A stretch of 64,000 nucleotides of DNA from Thamnaconus septentrionalis (taxonomy: Eukaryota; Chordata; Actinopteri; Tetraodontiformes; Monacanthidae). The notes beneath the pieces were generated by a model. It saw nothing but the letters and a program-made list of their open reading frames with translations. It was not told the DNA's origin and did no database searches. How positions within the stretch are numbered: position 1 is the first letter of the stretch; every line of letters begins with the position of its first letter. This document shows positions 32,654 through 42,804 of this stretch, in pieces. The stretch spans positions 636,861 through 700,860 of the forward strand of contig CM020501.1 of NCBI GenBank assembly GCA_009823395.1, written 5' to 3'. The position numbers and the translations under genes were made by a program.

Positions 32654-32979
32654 TGTCAGGTTTTGGTGGACTCAAATGCACGACAACCACTGATGCAGTT
32701 TAAGATGTTTATTGAAGCGGGGAGGTCGGGCAGTCCAGGGTCGAGAACCAGTGCAAGCGGTGGGAGAGGCAGGCGAGATCGGCGTCGGGGACGGGCGGAG
32801 GTCGATAACAGTGAAAGGATCCAGACGGGGCAGACGAGGGACGTAGTCAGAGCCAAGCAGGGTCGTTACTGGGGAATCGGTCCGAGGACGAGGCGGGGGC
32901 AGGCTCGAAGACGGGCTGTTGCGAAGATTGTTGGCTATCAAGATCACAGGCGCAGACTGTTAGCTTGGAGACTGTGACA
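32654..32979 (-). mobile_element. Probable solo LTR (Gypsy-like)
   Basis: Begins TGTCAGG and ends CTGTGACA, so it has the TG…CA form and short inverted ends on either strand. On the minus strand a polyadenylation signal AATAAA (complement of TTTATT near 32710) precedes CCACCAAAACCTGACA by a distance fitting an R-U5 part. Flanks are ATATA on both sides but lie within TA repeats, so the duplication is not diagnostic. No internal domain is present. Confidence 0.5.
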
Positions 32980-33453
32980 ATATATATATATACAGTATAT
33001 ATACATAGATTGTATATATGTATGGGGAGAGAGAGAGGGAGGGAGAGAGAGAGAGAGAATTTCTATATTTCTTTTTAATTCTCCACTTTGCACTGAATAT
33101 GCTGTTGTGACTGTGACTTATGCAGATTTCCCCAAAGTGGGATAAATAAATAAAAGTGTGTGACTTCTGGATCAACAGTTAGCCAATGAACTAACAGAGC
33201 TGCTAGCAACAGGTGAATGGTGGATCTCGTAACTAAGTGCTAACTAACTACTGAGCCTGGGGAGGGGCGACACAGCTCATCACGGGTGGTGCTCATCAGT
33301 CAATCAATTGATCTGGGTTCCATTTAGGGTAGCTGAGTTGGAACAGAGAGTAGGAACAGGAGGACCAATGAGAAAGCAGCTGGATGACTCAGGTGTAATG
33401 GGAGGAAAAATGCTGCCAATACAGATCTGCTGTGACATTGACAAGAAGGAGAA
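32980..33453. other. Gene-free stretch with TA, GA and a LINE-like tail
   Basis: TA run at about 32980-33000, GA run 33027-33058 and, at about 33126-33157, a phrase (TTTCCCCAAAGTGGGATAAA then TAAATAAAAG) resembling a LINE 3' end. Confidence 0.4.
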
Positions 33454-34060
33454 GGTAACCCCCAATTTACACCAAAAGCTTCTGCAACTTGTCCGCAGTG
33501 CGTGCGCGGAGACGTGTGGAAACTGCTCCGTACCCTCTCACACCAAACGCGTTTCCGAGCAGTCTCGAGTGGCGGCTCGAACGGTTCACACGAGGTTCAA
33601 TCCAGGTAGTTCCGCGTGTATTCAAAGAAAACAACAGTGAAACAGAACTATTTTGCCCAAGTATTGTAAGTATTGTCCCAAGTATCGCTGTGTGTAAAAA
33701 AGAAAGATAATAATAAACTGAACTGCTGGGATCATACAAAATGCAGGTATTTACAGTTTACCTGCATTTTGTTCATCATAGTTTCAGATTTAAAGTGAAA
33801 TCTGCTTTAAATTTTTGACAGCTGATCTAAAACAGTGTTGAAGCTGATGCGTCACATTGGTATTTCACAGTAAAACACAGCACACAGAAAAACAAAATCC
33901 AGCACATTGTATATTATGATGAAAATCAACTGGATCCAATCATTGACTTCCTGCCTGAACGATTCTACCTGCTGCGCTTGACGCAGTCGAGACGCGTAAA
34001 GTGTGGAACAATAAATGCCGACACACTTTACCAGCGCAGCACGTTTTGACTGTTCTGTAC
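33454..34060. mobile_element. Non-autonomous TIR element, family B copy 2 (diverged, right end lost)
   Basis: Starts GGTAACCCCCAATTTACACC, like the complement of the right end of copy 1. Shares long stretches such as ATCATACAAAATGCAGGTATTT, CTGCATTTTGTTCATCATAG-type sequence and GTATTATGATGAAAATCAAC. The terminal right inverted repeat is not recognisable, so this copy is truncated or decayed. Confidence 0.75.
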
Positions 34061-34307
34061 AGTGCCCGACAAGGGCCAAACACGATTCAACTGCCTAATG
34101 CGCCTTAGTTGGCGAAAACAGCTGCAGGTATGGAAACGAAATTCACAAACACAAACACAAACACAAGTCTAAAAAACAAGGTACAAAAGGAGGTTTGCAG
34201 TCCAGACAACAACAAAAAAAAACGCGCTACATTAAAACATATACGTAATCATCAAATGCGCTGCTAACAGATTTTGTTTCTTTTATCATTATTATCATGT
34301 CTCTCTT

Positions 34308-34353
<46 letters not shown>

Positions 34354-34624
34354 TACATACAGTCTGTCTTGGATTTTAAACCACCTTCTCCCGTTTGCTA
34401 AGTTTGTTGGTGTGGTGTGCTCCTGTTGTTGTCGTTGTGATTATTTCTGTACAGTAAACTTAGATATGTATTGATAACTTTTTTATTCTACAGTTTATTA
34501 TTATTACTTTTTTTTTGGTATCATTATTGTTTGCGTGTGTGATAGGGTTTTATGTTTTATGTGAGCAGCTGGCCATACTTGAATTTCCCTCGGGATAATA
34601 AAAAGTATATCAATCAATCAATCA
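34061..34624 (+). other. AT-rich stretch ending in a LINE-like 3' tail
   Basis: CT/TA microsatellite at 34300-34355. At 34580-34624 TTGAATTTCCCTCGGGATAA is followed by TAAAAAGTATAT and (ATCA)n, a typical fish LINE 3' end with microsatellite tail. No coding part found. Confidence 0.45.
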
Positions 34625-34764
34625 GATTTATTTATTTGAATAATGCTGCTTGTCAATTAACAGAATATCTATGGTAACATTCCAGAAATTGTCACAATGC
34701 CTGTTTTCATTTGTTGTCCCATGGCAGGTGCTGATCTACTTTGGAGAGCAGCTTCTTTTAAAGA

Positions 34765-35377
34765 CTGAGCCCCAGATCCACAAAGCGATTGCCCGCCTTT
34801 TTTGCCTCATTCAAACAGCGGCAGATCCAGAAAGAGTTTGTGCTAATGTCAGCACGCAGTTTGACAGACGGAAACACTGACAGCCAAAACCAGGCGCAGT
34901 TTCTGTCTTTCAAAGTGTTTCTTGCTTCTGAGTGAAACTTTCCTCTCTGAAAAGCCTGAAATATATATATGGCTCCCCAAATCTTATACATAGACAGGCA
35001 TACACTACAGTATATATGCCAATATTTTAGATAGGCAATGAAAAATACAAATGGTACTCAGGTGTTGGTGACTAACGCGTCTTGCTAGCAGTCTTGGTAA
35101 GACGGAGGAGGCATCGTAATGCCAGGTGCGCACAGGAGCACATTTTTCGTAGCAGAGTTTCGCTATTTGACCTCCGAGAACGGGAAATTTTAAAGAGATA
35201 CAGGTTGCCAGACCATAACATTCGCACCTGTTTCAGGTGCCGCATTCGTGGGCGTGTTTGCGCCTGCATGTCATTAGCGCAAAAACCTTTGTGGATACCC
35301 GCATCTGTGGCGCAGATTGCAGCCGCAATCTCGCCGCATTTTACTGCTGCGCGCCCTTCTTTGAGGATCTGCCCCTC
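34765..35377 (+). mobile_element. Non-autonomous DNA transposon, family A copy 2
   Basis: Ends CTGAGCCCCAGATCCACAAA and TTTGAGGATCTGCCCCTCAG are imperfect inverted repeats. The right interior (CATTAGCGCAAAAACCTTT) is shared with 4008-4894, and the left interior (GCCAAAACCAGGCGCAGTTT) with 48225-48530 in reverse. Confidence 0.7.
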
Positions 35378-35579
35378 AGAGTCCCCTTTCCTGGTGGAAG
35401 TCAAATGAGGCAAAGTATCCAACACTTGCATTACTAGCCAAGTCATTCTTGTGCATTCAAGCTACCTCTACACCAGGGATACTCAAATACAAACTTTAAA
35501 GGTCCACATTGAAATTTTTCTATGAGTCAAAGGTCAATTTACTCTAGTCAGAAGTCAGGAATCAAACTCCAGTTTGTAA

Positions 35580-35650
35580 CAATAATAATAATAATAATTA
35601 TAATAATAATAATAATTATAATTATAATAATAATGATGATAATAATAATA
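35580..35650. repeat. (AAT)n microsatellite inside the hAT element
   Basis: Interrupted AAT/ATT repeats. Confidence 0.9.
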
Positions 35651-36005
35651 ACCTTTCCAAAATTACCGATTGCACATTGTGTCAAACACAGACTGATAAA
35701 ATGAAACAAGATATGGTGCCTTTGGTCTGTTGCCAAGACTGAACTTTGGCAGATCTGAAATAAAACAACACCCTTTTAATCTTAACAATAACTAAATGAA
35801 ATACTCAACTAAAACAACATCCTTTTCATTTTAACATAAATTGAAATATCTACTCAAATAAAACAAAACACAATTAAAACTGTAGTGCTCTTCTCCCATT
35901 CCCACTAAAGGTGAATCAAGTATCTCAGGAATCCTTAGGAAACAAATATATCTCAGAATCAAAGTACAATGAAGAACTATTGTACATTGTGCCAAACACT
36001 GCTGC

Positions 36006-36311
36006 TTAATGAGAAATGGCATCTTGTGTCTGTTGCCAAGACTTTGAACCTTGGCACAAGGACAATTTCAGCTCATTGATTTTTGTTTTTCGTAGGTCTG
36101 AATTTTGAGGATAGGAATGTTCAAAATACCGATGTTTTGCTTCATAATGACGTTTCAAGTTTGCCCTTTTCACCAGACACATTTTCATAAGACACATTGG
36201 TCTGACGCTTATTGGATGAAGGATGAATGCGTAGCGCTCCGTCCATTCCTCTTTGAACTGTCGGTTTTCATTGTCCACCTTTCTTTTACTGGGAAACTTC
36301 AAAAATGCCAT
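36006..36311 (-). pseudogene. N-terminal hAT transposase fragment (GTF2IRD2/ZBED-like)
   Basis: A minus-strand frame carries KRKVDNENRQFKEEWTERYA, then LKRHYEAKHRYFE and KINELKLSLCQGSKSWQQ. It matches the N-terminal block 'KRKVD.ENR.F.E.W..KY.F...CL.C...…NLKRHY.TKH' of Charlie-like hAT proteins, from which GTF2IRD2 took its C-terminus. The zinc-binding C..C is replaced by 'MCLMKMCLV', so only part of the site remains. The frame ends at 36006 without reaching a catalytic domain. Confidence 0.75.
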
Positions 36312-36684
36312 GTTGATTTACGTCAATTCAACTGCTAGCCAAGCATAACAATATAATCCACTCGAAACCAGAAGTAAAAAAGCCCAGCTTTTCGTTGCAG
36401 CTGTGACCCCAAAAAGCAACAGCCTATCAGAGCATTGTTGACATGGAGAGCCCATAATACACGTGCTGACAAAATCGAAACACACACAGTGACACATTCA
36501 GCTGATTATTGTTACTTGCGCAAATGCTTCGCATGTAACACAAATAATATATTTATTTGTAAAAGAAAACAAAAAAAAAAACAAAAACAATTTTGACCAC
36601 AATTTGCCTAGGGTCGCCTTAGGTAGTTTTGTCACGGTCCAGATGCGGACCGCGGGCCGCCTATTGAGGACCACTGCTCTACAC

Positions 36685-36971
36685 TATCTGAGCATCTCTT
36701 CTCTGCAGCTGGAAACATCGCCTCAAAGAAGAGGGTTAAAAATATATATCTGTGTTCCAGATACTTGTGTTATGTGTCATTATTTTTAACATATTTGTTT
36801 AAAAACGTATGCTGACAGCGTACAACAAAACAACACAGATGTGAAGACTTAAGCCATTTAGGAAAAACAGAAGTCCAAAATAGGTAGTGAAAAATAAAAA
36901 GGGTAATCGTGACTAATCGACTAATTGATTAGATTAGTCGACAACAAAAACAATCGTTAGTTGCAGCCCTA
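36685..36971. mobile_element. hAT element, right-end fragment
   Basis: Sequence ending AACAATCGTTAGTTGCAGCC then CTA (36971) is the complement of the familiar TAGGGCTGCAACTAACGATT hAT terminus. The inner palindrome GACTAATCGACTAATTGATT is typical of it. The other end was not found. Confidence 0.6.
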
Positions 36972-37725
36972 GTTCCAACCGAGTTGTACCGTACTGAGTA
37001 CAACTGGCACCCACCGTGTAGGGCCAGTGGAAACACGCCCTAATTACACTCACACGCTTAACTTAGCCTCGCAAGCAGCACCCAAAATACCCTCTGTTGC
37101 CCTATGATTGGCGGAGTGAGGCAAATTGCAGCCTTCTTCAATCGCAGCCCAGGGTCATGCACTTTACAACTTAGTTTACATTGTTCAGACAGTCAGGTTT
37201 GGTTTTAAATTCACTTTAGTACAGAGGTGGGTTTTTTCCCATTTCCGTTCAAAATGCACCAAAGCTTTGTGAGACAATCACTGCAGTGTTTGTATGTTTT
37301 CATGAGGTACACGACAGCATTACCTTTTGTCTGTATGTTTGGGGTCCATGGATCTGGGTCTAGGTCTTTGAATAAAAAGTGCATGTTGTTATATACTGTA
37401 ACAATTTATTTATATAACTATTCTTTTAGTTGTATTCTTCTACTAATGGATGATGAACGAAAAAAAAAATAAATAAATACATTTGTTTTATGGGCTTTCT
37501 TAATGTAAATATTAATATTTAATTATGACCCTGGTTAGAGGGTTACTTTTGCAATTGAATTTACAGCACTAGTTCTTTGAGAATCTTTTCCATTACCAGA
37601 GCAAAATTGGTTATAGCTAAAATATCGATATCCAATCAAATATAAAATATAATATAGGAAATATTGGAATCGAATCGACTTGGGACCTAGTGTATCGGAA
37701 TCGTATGGCATCGGGAGGTCAGACT
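36972..37725. other. Gene-free stretch with old transposon debris
   Basis: Around 36975-37035 the ACCGAGTTGTACCGTACTGA and CCAGTGGAAACACG words resemble part of a palindromic fish MITE. 37620-37720 (ATCGATATCCAATC…GTATCGGAATCG) looks like decayed DNA-transposon end sequence. No gene. Confidence 0.35.
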
Positions 37726-38115
37726 AGTGATGGATCGTTCGCGAACAAACCGGTTCTAAGAGCCGGCTCTTTGAAGTGAACAAAGAGAGCCGGCTCCTGA
37801 TTGGCTGGGAGTCGGGGGTGTCACAAGATTAGTCAAGATGTGTGAAACTGTCTATCTGCACTGAGCACTTCACCCCTGTGCGGCAGAGAGCAAAGGAGAG
37901 AAATGGAGAGATGGAGAAAGACACAGATGTTATGCCGTACATCCCAGAAGTACACCAGAAAACGGGTTGATCCATATCCAGTTGCGTGAGTTGGTGGCAA
38001 TTTATAAAGTGTTCTAGATGACATTTTGTGCGATAGAAAAATGTAAAAAAAAATAAAATAAAAACAGAAATTTAATGTCAGCAACGGGATGAATGGAATA
38101 ATATATAAATAATAT

Positions 38116-38151
<36 letters not shown>

Positions 38152-38495
38152 CACACAAGATTGGCATTTAACTTGGCTAAACTGATTTATTTTTTTATTT
38201 TTATTTTTTTAGCTGAAATCTCCTTTTGGTTTGTTTTCAAAATTTTTTGTTTTTATTTTAATGTTCGTTGATGTGTTCTTTCACTTGTGCATAGTTGTAT
38301 TAGGGTGGATGTTTGTTTTGGTATATTATATTTATTTTTACAGTACTGTGTTCCATGTTAAGTGTATAAATAAAACACATTTAATATATTTGATATCATG
38401 AGCATTAATTATTAATTTTAACACATAATTTGGTCATAAAATGAGGGAAGCAACAGAAAATCCAAGGAGCCACTTGGGAGCCAAAAGAGCCGGTG
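37726..38495 (+). mobile_element. hAT-like element, right end uncertain
   Basis: Starts AGTGATGGATCGTTCGCGAA and continues with ACCGGTTCTAAGAGCCGGCTC, a known fish hAT-type start. It ends near AGCCACTTGGGAGCCAAAAG and AGCCGG, which mirror the left subterminal words. (CA)n at 38119-38149. Target duplication not found. Confidence 0.5.
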
Positions 38496-39039
38496 TCATG
38501 TAAATCCTTCGAGATTTCCTACCTAGCCTCACTGCGCATGCTCACAACACATTGCATCATTTTTCAAAGTTTCGTCAGGACTTTGTCCCACCAGACAGCT
38601 GTTCTCAGTGAAAGCGGTGAGTGTTTAACGTTTTCTACTTGTTTTAACCTAATGCTGAATTCCATCTTACTTAATTTAACCTAATGCCGATTTCTTACTT
38701 TTGTTTGAGTGTTTGGCCGACTCAACTAGTTGTTATTGGATTCTTTTGATGAATACAATTTTGCGGATGTGGTCTGTCACGCAGTGTATGTACAGCACCG
38801 TACACTGATATCGTCATTCAATGTTCTTTATGGAAGTCACTTGAATCAACCTACTTATGAAAGAAACCATTGCATCGCCATGTTTAAGCTAGCATTGAGG
38901 CACGTGGTGCAGATATGGTCTGAGCATGTTGTTATGTTTGTTGATGGAGCATACTTGGCTTGTTCCTCAATGTGAACTGCACCAGGACATAAATGATGTA
39001 CAACTGTCTTTTGTAGTTATGGAAGAGAAGTTTGAAGAA
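38496..39039 (+). other. Possible 5' part of the Ginger-like gene
   Basis: A direct repeat (TTTAACCTAATGC) occurs at about 38644 and 38678. CAGTGAAAGCG followed by GTGAGT near 38610-38621 could be a splice donor of a 5' exon. The reading near 38973-39050 (a glutamate-rich frame) adjoins the integrase. No family was recognised. Confidence 0.3.
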
Positions 39040-39285
39040 GTTTATGCTCTTCTCTCGGAGGTTCTTTGCAGAGGTAGCCAAGAACCTCTGCAAAATCATA
39101 TACTGCCATGGCTGCCCTGCAAGGATCTTATCTGACCAAGGCAAAGACATTGTCAATGAAGTAAGTCTACTAATCAGAATTGGTCATCTTTGGAAAATAA
39201 TTTAGTGGTGTCAACTAATAGTCTGCATCCTACCATCCGCAAACCAATGGCCTAGATGGAAAAACCAATGACAACATAAAAAAGT

Positions 39286-39921
39286 GTGTTATCACATCTA
39301 TATGGCTTTCAAAACAACTTCATCAACACCTCTAAGACGAAGGAGCTGGTTATTGACTTCAGGAGGTCCAGACCAAGACCACGGCCAGTCCTGCTAGAGG
39401 GAGCTAAGGTGGAGGCTGTGGACTGTAATAAATACCTCGGGGTGTGGCTGGACAATAAACTGGACTGGACTACACACACCAGCCACCTGTATGGGAAGAC
39501 ACAAAGAAGGATGTACTTCCTAAGGAGGCTGCGGTCCTTCAACATCTGCAGAAAACTCCTGCGGATGTTTTATCAGTCTGTGGTTGCCAGCGTCCTCTTC
39601 CACACCGTGGTGTGCTCGGGGAGCAGCATATCCAAGAAGGACGAATCCAGACTGGAGAAACTGATCAGGCGGGCCGGCTCTGTGGTCGGCATGAAGCTGG
39701 ACTCTCTGGTGACCGTGGCAGAGAGGAGGACTCTGGACAAACTGCTGGACATTATAGACAATGCCAGCCACCCCCTGCACACCGTCAGCAGCAACCAGAG
39801 GAGTCTGTTCAGTGAAAGACTGCTCCTTCCCAAGTGTCTGACCAACAGGCTCAAGAACTCTGTTGTCCATCATGCCATCAATCTCTACAACTCCTCACTT
39901 GGGGGGAGGAGGAGGACATAG
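39286..39921 (+). pseudogene. LINE ORF2 C-terminal half (palm end and post-RT region)
   Basis: A 211-codon uninterrupted frame. It begins in the region just after the RT catalytic core (TSKTKELVIDFRRSRPRPRP), then VDCNKYLGVWLDNKLDWTTH, MYFLRRLRSFNICRKLLRMF, YQSVVASVLFHTVVCSGSS and RRAGSVVGMKLDSLVTVAER. These are conserved in fish LINEs of the jockey/CR1 supergroup. The YADD core is absent because of 5' truncation. The lack of stops points to a rather recent insertion. Confidence 0.85.
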
Positions 39922-40171
39922 AGTGCTGAGGGTAGTAGTAGGGAAGGGAGGTGGCCATTATGTATATGTATATTAGTAATTATTTATTATTTTATACCTG
40001 TGTGCCGCTATTGTGTGCGGCTATTTTTTATCTGTGTGCTGCTATTTTGTATATCTGTGTGCTTAAATTTCTTTTTATTCCATCTGTGTGTGCTGCTGCT
40101 GCTGCTGGAAGTTTTAATTTCCCTGAGGGAGTCATCCCAAGGGGATCAATAAAGTCTATCTATCTATCATC

Positions 40172-40202
<31 letters not shown>

Positions 40203-40204
40203 AT
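39287..40204 (+). mobile_element. 5'-truncated LINE inside an intron of the Ginger1-like gene
   Basis: Starts abruptly near 39287 and ends with a 3' UTR (TTTCCCTGAGGGAGTCATCC, CAATAAAG) and a (TCTA)n tail at 40157-40202. It carries a well-kept C-terminal ORF2. It lies wholly between the splice donor at 39284 and the acceptor at 40238. The clade is a CR1/L2/jockey-group LINE; I do not assign a finer name. Confidence 0.85.
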
Positions 40205-40455
40205 CATTTCTTGTGTGCTTTACTGTGCCTGCATTTAGAGCCCTGAGGAAATTAGTGAATGATCAGCAAAACAACTGGGACATTTTTTTTGGATGCCACA
40301 CTGTTTTCGTTATGATCAAAGGTTCACACACAACACGTCGAAACACACTCCCTTCCAACTGATGTACGGTAGGGAAGCACGCTTTCCATCTGAGGTTCCT
40401 GTTGAGTTGCTGGTGAGTGTTTGGAGTCTTCTCTGTACTATCACACATATGTGAT

Positions 40456-40456
<1 letters not shown>

Positions 40457-40486
<30 letters not shown>
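40457..40486. repeat. (GT)n microsatellite in an intron of the Ginger1-like gene
   Basis: About 30 bp of GT. Confidence 0.9.
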
Positions 40487-40489
<3 letters not shown>

Positions 40490-41739
40490 GTCGCCTATTA
40501 GTCATTGCAAATAAGGTACACATAGTTTTGCTGTATTTTTGTGTCAACTTCCTCAACATGTGATGCTGTGGTTGCAGCTTGTGTTCTTTCAAATTGTGGC
40601 TCACATATAATCTTCAGTATTTGTTGTTTAAAAAAATAAATTGCTTAAAGTATTACAAAGTAAAGGAAATTTTATATTTTATAGCTTTCAACGATAATAC
40701 TACCTCAGGAGTCTGCTTACAAAGAGTTCTGTGCCTCAAAAAAAGGCTGAAGAAGAGATGAAGAAGTCTGTGGAAGACAATGTACGAAAGGGGCAAGAGA
40801 AGCAAGTGGCTGCATCTGCCAAAGGAATTCAGAAAAAATATGAAGAGGTCCATTACACGGCAGGGGATGAAGTTCTTCTACTTAATATGAGAAAGTCTGG
40901 GAGGAAAGGTGGACGACTTCAGCCAGTCTTTTCGGGTCCTTAGATCATTCAGGGCATCTGTGGCAAATGTGTAACACAAGAAAACTCTCATGGGCAAAAC
41001 CTTAAACTCAAAATACAACGTAGATCACATCAAGCCATATATATTTTATATATTTTGCCAAAAAAGCTGAATCTCACAATGTCACCGTAATAACAGAGTC
41101 AACCCCTGTTCAGTTCCCACCTGAGACTCTGCCTTTTCAGAAACTCAGCACACAAGATGAAGGTGTCCTTTTAAAAAAATATATTTGTTCATGACCGTTT
41201 GGTCATGTTGCCAGTTTGGCCATCATACCAGGTTAATTCTTGCATGACTGGGGTTTGCATGTAACAGTTGGTCCATGTTTAACCTTTAAGGCTGAATGTT
41301 AGGATGAAAGTTCTAAAGGTTGTTTAACTCAATATATAATGTGTAAAGAACACATTCTTTTTATGGAAAGTTGAAAAGCTCTTCACCCTTAAAGGTTAAT
41401 GACCTGTTCATTTTTGGTCCGTTGGCCTTAAGCCATTTCTACAAAAAACACTGCAGACTGACATAACTAACATAAATCACAATTTCCTTTTAGAGCATAT
41501 GCTTTGGATGGCAAAAGATGATGGGCGTGTGAAGACAGTTGTTGGACCATACAAGCTGTATAACAAATCATTTAGGGCGCTGCAGGGCACAGAATGGGTG
41601 TCGAATGAGGTAAGAGCTGTATTTTTGTTATATTTACTAGCTGCTTGTAGCAGTATTTCTATTTTATGATTTGTTAACGTTCCTTTGCTCACATTTTAGG
41701 TCATTGATGCATACTTGCAATTCCTCATTGTAGTAGCTG

Positions 41740-42300
41740 TGGGGTTTTAGTGATGAAGGTAAGGCACACCCTTAGTGATAGTGTGAGGTGCTTGGTCACC
41801 TGGGAGGAGCTTGGAGTAGTGCCGCTGCTCCTCCACATCAAGAGGAGCCAGCTGAGGTGGGTCAGGCATCTGTTTGGGATGTCTCCTGGACGTCTCCCTG
41901 GAGAGGTGTTCCAGGCATGTCCCACCGGGAGGAGATCCCAAAGAACACCCAGGAAACGCTGCAGGTACTAAGTCAGGGGTTCCCAATACCTCAGTCGCGA
42001 TCTACCAGCCTATCGAGAAGGTAGTTTGGGCCGATCGCATGGAGAGAGAGAGAGAGAGAGAGGGAGAAAGAGAGAGCGTTGTCTTCCAATTTTATAGGAG
42101 GTGGATCTTTTTGACTTGGTCATTTTATAAGTAGCTTGCATGTTGAAAAAGTGTGTGCACCCTTGGACTACGTCTATCTATCTTGCTGGTTGGGTCCTGT
42201 CAGATGAGCTGGAGGAGACTGGGGCCAGGTACTGTATCTCCGCTAAGGCTGTTGCCCCTGCGACCTGACTACAGATAAACAGCAGAAGATGGATGTATTG
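41740..42300 (+). mobile_element. LINE 3' fragment within the protease region, split by a hAT MITE
   Basis: Frames LSDSVRCLVTWEELGVVPLL, IKRSQLRWVRHLFGMSPGRL and GEVFQACPTGRRSQRTPRKR are the C-terminal wording of a very common fish LINE. After the MITE the same reading resumes (YYVYLSCWLG, decayed) and ends in a GATAAACAGCAGAAGATGGA tail near 42268-42290. Confidence 0.75.
41974..42165. mobile_element. hAT MITE nested in the LINE fragment
   Basis: Left end CAGGGGTTCCCAATAC, right complement CAAGGGTGCACACAC. Flanks TACTAAGT (41966-41973) and GACTACGT (42166-42173) match at 6 of 8 positions, and removing the MITE restores LINE wording. A (GA)n lies at 42042-42064. Confidence 0.75.
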
Positions 42301-42804
42301 ATGGTTTGAAAAGCTGGCAAGATGCATGATTAACGCAGATTACTTTCCTTCGTATTTCTGAAAATTGTTGACTAACTATGTAAATGTGTACAAAAATGCT
42401 GTCTTTCAGTTTGCAGAGAACTTCATCTTGACTGGTGAAGCAAGGGAGGTACTGACCACAGATGAGGCTGTAACGCAGTACAGAAGGAAGATAGCCTGTA
42501 GCCTGCTAGAGAATCGGGGTAAATATGATGGTGCTTGTATGGTCAGTAGCCACAATTTTGTAACTACAATACCAGTTACATAAAGTTGCTGAAATACCTG
42601 TCTTAACAAAACCTTCTCCATATGGTCATGGATACCATAAAATATACATGCTTCATATATTTTGGGTGATGTATATCTGTAGTGGCACATACTCAAAAAA
42701 GTAGAACTGTATAAACAGCAGTTATTAATAAAGGAATTAGCCAATGATGCCTACAACCCTGGCAATAGACCCATAGCAATAAAGTGGTCTTAAGTTTTTT
42801 CTAG

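Larger units (their letters stand above)
35474..36676 (-). mobile_element. hAT element with perfect 8-bp target duplication
   Basis: Left end CAGGGATACTCAAATAC, right complement CAGTGGTCCTCAATAGG. Flanked by CTCTACAC at 35466-35473 and 36677-36684. A minus-strand BED-type frame lies at 36006-36311, and an (AAT)n array at 35580-35650. The 1203-bp size and lack of a catalytic core mark a deletion derivative. Confidence 0.9.
39040..41165 (+). pseudogene. Integrase domain exons of the Ginger1-like gene
   Basis: Block 1 reads KNLCKIIYCHGCPARILSDQ then GKDIVNE, ending at a GTAAGT donor (39161); the SDQG aspartate is the second catalytic residue of the DDE triad. Block 2 contains YHPQTNGLDGKTNDNIKK, where YHPQTNG is the hallmark of Gypsy/Ginger integrases; two stops precede it. 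Block 3 (40239-40412) continues with ALRKLVNDQQNNWD and decayed 'HTT..TPF.LMYGR.A.FP.EVPVELL' wording, ending at GTGAGT. Block 4 has GDEVLLLNMRKSGRKGGRLQ then PVFSGP, the C-terminal GPY-like module. There the expected tyrosine codon is TAG, with NVDHIKPYI-like wording beyond it at about 41015-41045. The first catalytic aspartate region was not found. Confidence 0.75.
41494..42518 (+). pseudogene. Ulp1/SENP-type (C48) protease exons of the Ginger1-like gene, catalytic part missing
   Basis: The exon at 41494-41609 reads GPYKLYNKSFRALQGTEWVS then NE and ends at GTAAGA. The next begins at 41700 with VIDAYLQFLIV. Joined across the splice, the wording parallels the 'WLNDE.IN.Y…L' entry of Ulp1/SENP proteases, where the tryptophan helps bind the SUMO tail. 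The exon at 42410-42518 (FAENFILTGEAREVLTTDEA, then YRRKIACSLLEN) fits the C-terminal helix region. The His-Asp-Cys catalytic segment expected between is absent; a LINE fragment with a MITE lies there (about 41740-42300). So this domain is dead in this copy. Confidence 0.65.

Noticed and set aside
38706..38975. 81-codon frame upstream of the integrase as a further domain
   Set aside because: No family recognised; it may be a 5' exon but could equally be chance.
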